Part shown: piece by piece, positions 55,618-64,000 of the stretch
How positions within the stretch are numbered: position 1 is the first letter of the stretch
How the letters are laid out: each line of letters begins with the position of its first letter
Assembly (NCBI GenBank): GCA_039583875.1
Contig: CM077157.1
Location: 71,796,346 to 71,860,345, forward strand
From: Platanthera guangdongensis
Lineage: Eukaryota; Streptophyta; Magnoliopsida; Asparagales; Orchidaceae
DNA: 64,000 nt
Direction: 5' to 3'
Program-made: the position numbers and the translations under genes
The notes under the pieces: generated by a model
What the model saw: only the letters and a program-made list of their open reading frames with translations
Databases searched by the model: none
What the model was told of the DNA's origin: nothing

Positions 55618-58448
55618 ATGGCGCCAAAGCTTGAGGAGAACGTCAACGAAGGGTATGAACTGGTGCGCGATGCATTTTGTGATGCCGACCAAGAAATCAA
55701 GACTGTGATAACCCTAGTTGTCGACTCAGGGTTAGAATATCTTGTTTCTGAACCTACTAAAATCTGGAAGAAAGAGGTACTGGAATTCCTCAATGGTGCT
55801 GAAGTGGACGAATCTGGATTCAAGATCAAATCCAGGGTTCATGGTGAAAAAGTAAAGGTCTCTCCAAAAAGTCTGAGGAAAGTACTACAGTTACCAAGAA
55901 CCAAAGAAGAAGAAGAAGTTACTGCTTCTAAGACCAGAGAAGTTTTAACTTGCTGTGGACTGGATGCAAAGATGAAAGTTGGTTCTGTCTTCAATAGGAA
56001 AGGCATGAACAGCCAAGGAAAATTCTTGTCAGAAATAGTTGGCAAAGTAATTTTAAGCAAACCTGGAGGGCATGATAGGGTATCTGCCCATATGTTCAGC
56101 ATTATGACCAGGATAATCTTTAATCTGAAAACTGACTGGTCTGTAGTGATCTTTGAGAAGATCAAGGAAATCCTGAAAAAGCCCAACATGGGAAGAATCT
56201 TAAGTTTATACCTTGCTGGAAGTATTCCAGAGGTAATGAATCAAGTTGCTGGAACAAAAATTAACCATATGAGAAAGATGGACATGAGGATCTTCTCCAG
56301 ACGGGACAGGGTGTTGTCTAAAGAGATGCCAACACCTGAGAAGATCACTTCTGAGAAGGAAATTCCACTAAAGAAGAAGAGGAAAGCTGCTCCAGTGGCT
56401 CAGGATCCAACTAGCAGTTCTGAAAGTGAAGAGCAAGTTGTCTTCACACCTGATGAGCATGAAGAAGAGACTGTTGAGAAAACTCCAGCTCAACAAGTAG
56501 TTGCTGAGAGGCAGGGGGAGCTACCACCAGCTAGCCCCTTACACCAGGATCACATCCAGGGGGAGCCACTAGTTGTGGAAGAGCCCACTCCTCTTGAGAG
56601 TGAGCAAGCAACCCACATCATCCATGAGGTAATCACTGAGCTTAATGCTTTAGATTTCTCTATAATGGATAATGTATTGTCTGATTCCCTAAATTCTGAC
56701 AATCAGCAAACACAGATTCATAGTCAAGTTCCAGATGTTGTCATGGAAGACACTTCCGTTACAGCTCAAGTTGGTTCTGATCCAGTGGTAGATGAGCCAA
56801 GAATTTCTCCTGCCCATTCTCCACAAGAATACACAATGGAAGATCTGTTCTTTAACCTGGATCAAACTGATTTTGATAAAGAAACTGCTGCTTAAGGGGA
56901 GAATACTCCAGTTGAGGGGGAGCAAGTGGTATATGTTGAAGAGCCTGCAAGGCAAGAGTCTGAAAAGCCCCAAGCTGTTGAAGAGCTACCTAAGGAGAGG
57001 GTAGAAATAGCAAGTACATCTGGATCTGAAGATGAGGAAGCTTTAAGGGCAAAGAAGAAGAAATTTCAAGTTTTCAGAAGAAGGAGCCAGAGTTACAAAA
57101 AGGCTTTGCAAACTGTTGATCCCCAGCCTATATCACTACCAGCTCCTACTGTTGATTATAGTGCACTGATGGTTGCCATGCAAATCAAGCTGGATGAGCA
57201 CAGAAAAGCCATAGAAACTTATGTGGATGAGGGGCACAAGTCACTTCACTTTGATCTGGCACAGGACATAAAGTCAATCAGATTTGAGATGAATCTTAAT
57301 AAGAAGGAGATGACTGACTACTTCCACAAGGGTGGAAATGCAGTAGTCTATCTTGCAACTCATCAAGAAAAGATAAAGGCTCAAGTAGATGACATAGCAC
57401 AGAAGCAGGGGTATGTTCTAGAGAACCAAATTAGAATGAATGACAATTTAACACAATCTCACAATGCTATAGTCACAGAGTTGAAGAATCTAGCTGCAGG
57501 GCAGACTCCAGCTACTATTAAAGCAGAATTTGACAAAGTATTTCAAGAAGAAATCACTGCTGTTAAGACTGCCATCCAAGACTCACAGAAGATTATAACT
57601 GACAAACTCCAAAGGTTAAAACCTTTCTTTAAAGATGGAGTTAATTACTTGGATAACCAGGTTAAATTTCAAAAGATGATGTCAGAGATCATATAGAAAG
57701 AGAAGTCATAAAGGGGGAGAGAGTGTTAGTCAAGGCCAGCTCTGATCATGCTAAGTGGATATCTAATTCCATCAGAGCAACTCTTGGATATCCTCCTCTT
57801 TGTGATGATGATAATGTTGCTGAATCTGGAATACATCCTGCATATCTAGGAGGGGAGCAACCTGAAGTGGCTCAAGTCATCTACCCTCCTCCAGATTTTG
57901 ATATGATTCATGCTGACATACAATCCATGTATAGCACACCTGGGGGCAAGGATAATGTCATCATAGAGAAGGTAGTTCAGCCAATCTCTGAAGCTATGCA
58001 AGAAGCTATGCAGAAAGAAGAAGAAACTAGATTGTCAAAGAAGAGGTTCAGGGAGCAAGCTGAACAAAGACCTGACTTTGAGCAGTGGAGCCCCACCTCT
58101 AGGAACATTATTTTGACTGCCTGAAAAGCTGCAAAAGATAATGTGCATGACAGGAACAAGTGGTTTTCTGAGGCTGAATGGAGAAAGCATGAGACAAAGC
58201 AGGAGGCTATAGTCCAATACAGGAGAAAGGCCAAGATGGGAAAACTACCTCCTACTGCCCAGGAGCCTAGCAAGTACTTTCCCAAGCCTTATCATTATTT
58301 TGAAAGGCAAAAGATTAAAGCAGAAGAGCTAAAGAAGAAAGATCTGAAAGGCAAGAAGCCTGCTGATGCTGAAGTTGCTGAAGCTCCTGTTCAAGCCAAA
58401 GTACAAGCTAGAAAAGGAATAGTTATCAAGGAGCCTGAACAGAAATAG
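55618..58448 (+). pseudogene. Sir-B ORF2, Sirevirus extra (env-position) protein
   Basis: Starts at MAPKLEENVNEGYELVRD (ACCCTAATGG context). Homologous to Sir-1 ORF2: a globular N-terminal domain (KEVLEFLNGAEVDESGFKIK, KGMNSQGKFLSEIVGKVI, GRILSLYLAG), an acidic Glu-rich middle, a basic patch, a helical coiled-coil segment (about 57140-57690) and a conserved tail (EQWSPTSRNIIL, YFPKPYHYFERQKIK). Breaks: stops at 56893 and 57694, a frameshift between 57697 and 57722, and a stop at 58122. Intact length would be roughly 940 residues. No signal peptide or membrane span seen. Function unknown; retention in both families, even in pol-less Sir-1, argues for a role in the life cycle. Confidence 0.85.
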
Positions 58449-58715
58449 AATTAGAATTTTCTTAAAGTTTACTATGTAATCTTTTGATACAAAACATTCT
58501 GTAAATTTTTTGAAATATGAATATGACAAAGTATTAGAACAATGTGTTATATGTTAAATCTATTTCATATTTGTTCTGTGATGATGTCTATGTATACATG
58601 TTTGATTGATACATGTTTATGATTGCCCTGCTATATATAATCATGCTTTACATCATTTTGTAATTTTATTATGAATGGTGTATATCATTGACTAAGGGTT
58701 ATGACTTCTCCAAAT
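58449..58715 (+). other. Sir-B 3' untranslated region
   Basis: AT-rich, no ORF, ending at the priming tract AGGGGGAG (58716-58723). Matches the Sir-1 3' region in style (CCAAATAGGGGGAGAT versus GTCAAATAGGGGGAGAT). Confidence 0.7.
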
Positions 58716-58725
58716 AGGGGGAGAT
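58716..58725 (+). other. Polypurine tract, Sir-B
   Basis: AGGGGGAG plus AT, two bases from the 3' LTR. Confidence 0.85.
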
Positions 58726-60026
58726 TATTTGGTACATTGGTTTAAATGTACCTGATTTGAAGAAGCCTCACCCAACTCAATGATATACATCAAAATGTAT
58801 TTGATGTATTTTGAGTTTACTTGTGCAGGATAAGTATTTGCAGGAAAGAAGAAAAAGTTTCTAAGTCCATGTGTCGACACCCAGAGGGAAAGTGTCGACA
58901 CTTAAGAAGACTTGTGTCGACACCCAGGCAAGCAGTGTCGACACTTGGAGTCATTGTGTCGACACCAGGGATGCTGAGTCGACACCAGACAGAAAGTGTC
59001 GACACAAGGAGCTGTGTCGACACTCAATGAAGAAGAGTGCAGTAAAGCTGTGTCGACACATAGCAGTTGTGTCGACACCCAGCAAAACTGTGTCTACATC
59101 AGAAAGTGTCGACACTTGGAGGCTGTGTCGACACTCAGCAAAAGTCAGCAGAGACTAAGTACAAGTATCGACACCCAGAACAATGTGTCGACACTCAGCA
59201 GAAGAGTCAACACTGGAAGTAAGTGTCGACACCCAGAATAATGTGTCGACACTCAGCTGAAGACTCAACACTTGAAGAAAGTGTCGACACAAGGAGCTGT
59301 GTCGACACTTAGTAAAGATCAGCAAAGATCAACAAAAATATTCTAAGTACAAGTGTCGACACTAAGAGAATGTGTCGACACTTAGCCAGAGTCTCGACAG
59401 AAGAAGAATGTGTCGACACCTAGAGCAATGTGTCGACACTCAGCAAGTATCAACACTGAAGACATGTGTCGACACCAAGATGCAGTGTCGACACTTAACA
59501 GATTCAACACATGAAGATGTGTCGACACAAAGGTATTGTGTCGACACTTAGAAGAATTCAGCAAAATACTGAAGTACAAGTACTAGTGTTGACACTCAAT
59601 TTCAGTGTCGACACATGAAGAAGAAGCAGTGTCGAGATATAAAATCTACAACACAAGGAGTTGTGTCGACACCTTGTAGGCTAGTGTCGACACTTAGACA
59701 ACATGTGTCGACACTTGGTCTATAAGTGTCGACACTTAAAGACAGAAAGTCTCGACACTTGCAGACAGTTACAGAATCTTCAAGAACTGACTGGATGACT
59801 TGACAGCTGCCATTCCAGCCGGTCTACTGCACCTGTCAGAGTTGTCAGAATTCAGTTATGGACCGGACCAGCCGGTTACCATGAAGAAGGCCTATAAATA
59901 GGCTTATGCTGTCTACAGAAAGTGGTTGTTGAAGAGATCAATTGAACTCAAGTTCAGATTGTTGTTCAAGTAATTCAAAGAAGATCTAGCTGTTAAGTGA
60001 AGATCTAAGAAGTTGGAGAGAGAGAG
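58726..60026 (+). repeat. Sir-B 3' LTR, truncated by Tek-C
   Basis: Starts TATTTGGTACATTGG (terminus mutated from TGTTGGG) and aligns with the 5' LTR to the GAGAGAGAG tract at 60026, about 1.3 kb. The remainder must lie beyond Tek-C, outside the window. Confidence 0.92.
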
Positions 60027-62232
60027 TGTAACACCCCCTATCCGTCGCATAGCATATAACAGTAGGTCCGGCCGGGGCCCGACGCCATATGCCACAGACA
60101 GATCGGGTGGTTACTTATGGAAACCATCCAACCAATCTCAACGTCCTACACAGAGCATTCTAGCGGAAGCAGTTTGTATAAGTTGTAAACAAGAACCCAG
60201 CATAAGAGCACGAATGTCCACTAACATGATAATAGGAATGTTATTACAAAAATACCCAAATATTCGGCCTTAAGGCCTTACAGAATGTTTCTCTTGACTA
60301 ATACATGATTTACAAACCTCGGCACGCAGGCCAGTCATACATGAGTAAAACAAAAAGCATTTCCACTTGGGCCTTCGAGGGCCAGCTTCGCAAAAAGGGC
60401 TTTAGCCCGCTATTGACCGCTTGGTCCAGCTGCACCTGCAAGCAACAAACCACCGCACGGTGGCAAACAAAGCAACGGTCAGCAATGCTGACCAAATTAT
60501 AACGATCCCATCCCCAACTCGGGGCGGCGATGCTCCTTCCCTGCATTTCATTAGCACAAGCGAGCAATGCATATAACCATAGCCATTTCATCACAGACGT
60601 TGGCTCGTACGACCACACGTCCCGTGCACTCAGGGCACATTCTCGGTGAACCGGTCGATGTTACGTCAATTAAAGCCATTAACATTCCGGACTCACCACC
60701 GCCACTTAGACGGCCATTCCTATGAGCAATTCGTCTTCATGGTATTGGTCACGTCAATTTAAGCCATTGACCACCGAAGACCCCCATCTATGCCAACGGC
60801 GAGTGCCATGTAACTTTAGGTCTCTCTAACCCGAACGACATAAAGCAGGTACGGCTCCATCTAACCCGTGCTCACATCGCAACGGCAATTTAAGCCATTT
60901 GCGCGGGTCAAACTTTCACCGAGTCCCATTCTACCGCAATACACATAACCCCGTTATGTTCAAGTTGGCTCTCAGGCCACCAAGTTGGCAAGATCTCGTA
61001 TCCGCCCAGTTTTCCGGGTGCACCTTTGGGTTAGTCCCCAAGGCTCCCTGCTGCATTCTATCGCGTAGAAAACCCGAAAACAACCAATAGCACGGAGTCT
61101 TCTCCGGCCTTATGCAATGCAACATCACCGATCCGGACTAACATGTCCGGGTAGGCTTCAACCAAAATGCCTACGTCCGTTCTCGCATACGGACTCTAAA
61201 CAACGGGGACTTTACATATCTACCCGAAGGAACGCCACCAACTCTCCGCAAACTCGCGAGAGGGGGCTTCCTATGCTAAGAAAAGGAGCGATTCAAGCTC
61301 AAGATGAGGATCGTTACCCTTGCGTTCCTCTTTGGCGCCATCGAAATGTAATCGGATAGAAATCACTGCACTTGCGTTGCCTCCGTGGATCCGGAGTCGG
61401 CTTGCGATTCGGAGCTCCGAAGCTCCTCCAATGGCGGATCTAGCTCCTCTTCCTCTTGCCTTAGCTCTTCTTTCTCCAAGGGTTTGGAGAGATAAAAAGG
61501 TAAGAAAAATGGATTTTTCTAAGTCAACTCCCGGGTATATCCTCCCAGGAACAACCCCCAGCCATTGGATCTTCAATCAAGGAAACGAACGGCTTTGATT
61601 CGGGGCTGAAATGCCCAATCTGGGCCGAACACGGCCTGGCACACGCCCGTGTCCAGGGCCGTGTGCCGCATTCGCCGTCAAAATCGAATCTTCTGAACAC
61701 GCACACGGGTATCGAACACGCCCGTGTTCGAGCTGACACGCCCGTGTTCCAGCTGACACGGCCGTGTAGCCGGCCGTGTACCCCATGATTTTTCCCCGTT
61801 TCCAACCCGAGCACTGCACGGGTTCTAGGACACGCCCGTGTCCTTGCCCGTGTCATATTGACACGCCTGGGCCCCCAGGCCGTGTACACGGGACATTTCG
61901 TCGAGGGGAGATCGACGACTCGATGACACGGCCTTGGACACGCCCGTGTCCTAGGCCGTGTGCCTTGTCTCGACGATCGTCGAGTGAATCTCGACGACTC
62001 CCCGGGACGACCGTCGACACTGGTCGACACGCCCTGCGACACGCCCGTGTCGTAGGCCGTGTGCCCATTCTCGACGAATCGTCGAGTATAACTCGACGAC
62101 TTCGCGGCTAAGTGTCGACACACGCTTGACACGTCCTGGGACACGACCGTGTCCCAGGCCGTGTGCCTTCTGCCAGAACCCAAACTGGCCCAAAACGTCC
62201 CCCTTTGCTCCTTTGAGTTTCGGGGCGTTACA
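60027..62232 (-). repeat. Tek-C 3' LTR
   Basis: 2,206 bp. Plus strand TGTAACACCCCC to GGGGCGTTACA. Contains a palindrome array at 61630-62165. Short open frames inside are not credible genes. Confidence 0.9.
61630..62165 (-). repeat. Palindrome array in Tek-C LTR
   Basis: Six or more modules with GACACGCCCGTGTC followed by GGCCGTGTGCC, and between them CTCGACGA...TCGTCGAG hairpins (61900-62110) and one GTGTCGACAC (62112). It therefore combines the words seen separately in Unk-J, Tek-A and Sir-B. Confidence 0.88.
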
Positions 62233-62250
62233 ACTCTCCCCCTCTTAAAA
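62233..62250 (-). other. Polypurine tract, Tek-C
   Basis: Minus-strand AAGAGGGGGAGAGT directly before the LTR start, overlapping the pol stop region. Confidence 0.8.
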
Positions 62251-64000
62251 GAATTTCGCCCACGAAATTACATAAAGGAAAGATATACAAAAACCAACAT
62301 TTGTACCTGAGCGGAACAACTCCGGATACTCGTCAAGCATAGTCTGCTCTCGCTCCCAAGAGAGCTCCTCACGACCGCAATTGTCCCACCGGACTTTGAC
62401 CATTCTGATCTCTTTATTGCGTAGCCGCTTGACCTCCGAGTCCTCAATCCGCACGGGCTTGACCTTTGTCGTTAGCCCACTATCCACCGGCACTTGATCG
62501 ACCGAGATCACTTGCGTAGGCTCTTGCACCGCCTTCCGAAGCACCGAAATGTGGAACACATCGTGTAAACCACTTAGCTCCACCGAAAGCTTCAACCTAT
62601 AGGCCGCTTCTCCAACTCGCTCCAGAACCTCAAACGGTCCAAGGTACCTCGGGCTTAGCTTTTTCAACCGTCGCACCCGCGAGACACCCTTGAACGGCTT
62701 GATCTTTAGGTACACATAATCACCCACAGCGAACTCCACGTTCCTGTGCTTGGCATTATAGTACTTTGCTTGCCGATCCTGAGCGATGAGCAACCTCTCC
62801 CGAATGGTTCTCACCAAAGAAGTAGCATCCTCCACTTCCGATCGCTTATACAACTTCGACTCGCCCGTTTCTAACCAAGACAACGGCGTGCGACATCTTC
62901 TACCATATAGGGCCTCGAAAGGCGCCATCTGAATACTTGCTTGGTAGCTGTTGTTGTATGCGAACTCCACCAAATAAAGGTGGTCCTCCCATTGCTTTCC
63001 AAAGTCCAAGACACACATGCGAAGCATGTCTTCCATCGTTCTATTGACCCTCTCGGTCTGCCCATCCGTTTGCGGATGGAAGGCTGTGCTAAACTTCAGC
63101 TTTGTTCCCAACATTTGCTGCACCAGCCTCCAATCATTGGACGTGAACCGCCCATCTCGGTCACTCACGATGCTGCGGGGCACACCATGAAGCCGCACTA
63201 TATTATCCACATAAAGCTTTGCCAGCTTCTCCACCGGATCATCCTTCCTATGCGGAATAAAATGCGACACCTTTGTTAATCGATCGACCACCACCCAAAT
63301 GGCGTCGTTCCCTTTTTGCGACCTTGGCAAACCATGCACAAAGTCCATAGAGATGTCGTCGAATTTCCACTCCGGAATAGGCAAGGACTTAAGAAATCCT
63401 CCCGGCTTTTGGCACTCCGCCTTTACTAAGGCGCAGGTTTGGCACTTCGCTACGTATAGCGCCACATCCTTTTTCAAACCCGGCCACCAAAACAGTTTCT
63501 TTATATCGCGGTACATCTTCGTGCTCCCCGAGTGAATCGAGTACTTGGTATGGTGTGCCTCGTACAACAACTCCATCCGTAAATTGCCCACACTTGGGAC
63601 GCACAGACGACCGTCTTTCCACAGCAATCCGTCCTCCACGACGAATTGGGAATTTGACCCATCCAGAGCCTCTATCATGAACTGCTTCATATGGGCATCC
63701 ATATCCAAAGCCTGCCGAATCCGATCAGCCAGGTCATATTGCACTTCAGTCCAATTCAGAACTGCTTCAGCACTTGCTTGCTTATCCACACAAACAATCT
63801 CCAACGCCTCCAACTCCCGCACCAACCGCTCATCATGCACCGATAGCCAATTGGCTTGAGCTGGGGCTCGGCGACTCAATGCGTCCGCAACCGCATTCCC
63901 TTTGCCAGGCACGTAGTGGATCTTGAATGTATAGTCCCCCAGGAACTCCATCCATCTACGCTGCCGCATATTCAGATCCTTTTGATCTATAAGATACTTC
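62245..64000 (-). CDS. Tek-C pol: RNase H end, integrase, chromodomain
   Basis: Open to the window edge, more than 580 codons. Positions count from the first Met at 63969. RNase H end (YVPGKGNAVADALSRR, ~19-34). Integrase zinc-binding part with His 139/146 and Cys 176/179 (KCQTCALVK). Catalytic core with Asp 209 (SMDFVHGLP), Asp 270/272 (VSDRDGRFTS) and Glu 306 (GQTERVNRTMEDML). Then the GPY/F-type module (LSPRYLGPFEVLERVGEAAY). The C-terminal chromodomain-like motif, about residues 500-550 (EVKRLRNKEIRMVKVRW), ends with SWEREQTMLDEYPELF and is typical of Tekay chromoviruses, where it is thought to guide integration to heterochromatin. The stop at 62245 lies 12 bp from the LTR. No lesion visible. 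Confidence 0.93.
   Translation of the reverse strand, partial: KYLIDQKDLNMRQRRWMEFLGDYTFKIHYVPGKGNAVADALSRRAPAQANWLSVHDERLVRELEALEIVCVDKQASAEAVLNWTEVQYDLADRIRQALDMDAHMKQFMIEALDGSNSQFVVEDGLLWKDGRLCVPSVGNLRMELLYEAHHTKYSIHSGSTKMYRDIKKLFWWPGLKKDVALYVAKCQTCALVKAECQKPGGFLKSLPIPEWKFDDISMDFVHGLPRSQKGNDAIWVVVDRLTKVSHFIPHRKDDPVEKLAKLYVDNIVRLHGVPRSIVSDRDGRFTSNDWRLVQQMLGTKLKFSTAFHPQTDGQTERVNRTMEDMLRMCVLDFGKQWEDHLYLVEFAYNNSYQASIQMAPFEALYGRRCRTPLSWLETGESKLYKRSEVEDATSLVRTIRERLLIAQDRQAKYYNAKHRNVEFAVGDYVYLKIKPFKGVSRVRRLKKLSPRYLGPFEVLERVGEAAYRLKLSVELSGLHDVFHISVLRKAVQEPTQVISVDQVPVDSGLTTKVKPVRIEDSEVKRLRNKEIRMVKVRWDNCGREELSWEREQTMLDEYPELFRSGTNVGFCISFLYVISWAKFF

Larger units (their letters stand above)
40234..60026 (+). 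mobile_element. Sir-B: Sirevirus-like element with gag, pol and ORF2
   Basis: Nearly complete plus-strand element: 5' LTR, primer site, gag, pol, an internal palindrome spacer with TATA box, ORF2, priming tract and most of the 3' LTR. Removing Cop-G (46233-53737) leaves an element of about 12 kb. The protease/integrase start (LDSGCSRHMTG, LISISQLSD), gag with two zinc knuckles, and an extra ORF between pol and the 3' LTR all match the Sirevirus/SIRE1 plan. The 3' LTR is cut at 60026 by Tek-C. LTR divergence is about 2.5% by eye over the shared 1.3 kb. Confidence 0.93.
60027..64000 (-). mobile_element. Tek-C: Tekay/Del-like chromovirus, 3' part
   Basis: Minus-strand element: 3' LTR (60027-62232), priming tract and the 3' end of pol, continuing past the right edge. 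Inserted in the Sir-B 3' LTR; candidate duplication GAGAG at 60022-60026, other side not visible. The C-terminal chromodomain-like motif places it with chromoviruses. Its pol has no stop or frameshift here, unlike nearly all other copies. Confidence 0.92.

Noticed and set aside
61117..62111. Small open frames in the Tek-C LTR
   Set aside because: Inside an LTR, overlapping on both strands, made of CACGCCCGTGTC repeats; no conserved domain.
1..64000. Host protein-coding genes, defence or metabolic gene clusters
   Set aside because: Every sizeable credible reading frame belongs to a retrotransposon domain or its accessory ORF; nothing else has a supported gene structure.

Overview
This window is a stretch of plant nuclear DNA made almost entirely of nested LTR retrotransposons. 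I see no single-copy host gene, no tRNA or rRNA gene and nothing bacterial. A land-plant origin follows from the families present: Tekay/Del-type chromoviruses, a Tat-lineage Ty3/gypsy element with a second RNase H, Sirevirus-type Ty1/copia elements, and primer sites matching plant initiator tRNA-Met. Species, and monocot versus eudicot, cannot be fixed from this sequence. All lineage names are read from protein motifs by eye.

Layout, left to right. (1) 1-15704: a minus-strand Tekay-like element (Tek-A; RT/RNase H, protease, gag, 5' LTR), split by a complete 8.7 kb plus-strand Sirevirus-like element (Sir-1, 1800-10501, 5-bp target duplication AGAAA). Sir-1 has lost protease, integrase, RT and RNase H but keeps a broken gag and a long extra ORF (ORF2). 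(2) 15705-24839: the 3' half of a plus-strand Tat-type element: decayed pol with tandem RNase H domains, six ~112-bp tandem repeats, two antisense intron-bearing ORFs each with a TATA box, and the 3' LTR. Tek-A sits inside its RT, and the Tat element itself sits in the 3' end of another Tekay element. (3) 24840-28490: that Tekay LTR (Tek-H), then a truncated Sirevirus-like LTR (Sir-I) holding a 527-bp TRIM whose internal region is only 30 bp. (4) 28491-34385: a minus-strand gypsy gag/LTR remnant (Gyp-E) split by a complete gag-less copia element (Cop-D, 28882-33433, duplication TTTGC). (5) 34386-37252: unclassified LTR-like DNA (Unk-J) with ~105-bp repeats. (6) 37253-39957: truncated Sirevirus Sir-F. 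(7) 40234-60026: Sir-B, a nearly complete Sirevirus with gag, pol and ORF2. Its RT is split by a complete minus-strand copia element (Cop-G, 46233-53737), and its 3' LTR is cut at 60026 by a minus-strand Tekay element (Tek-C) whose pol frame is open to the window's right edge.

The most interesting signals: family-specific palindrome arrays, several sharing the heptamer TCGTCGA/TCGACGA, recur in LTRs of unrelated families. The Sirevirus ORF2 is preceded by an internal copy of its own LTR motif, with a TATA box in Sir-B, which looks like a second promoter. ORF2 is peppered with AGGGGGAG purine tracts identical to the true priming tract. The Tat element carries two antisense TATA-driven, apparently spliced ORFs. 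LTR differences counted by eye (Cop-G about 1.3%, Sir-1 about 2%, Sir-B about 2.5%, Cop-D about 5%) agree with the one nesting order they can test.
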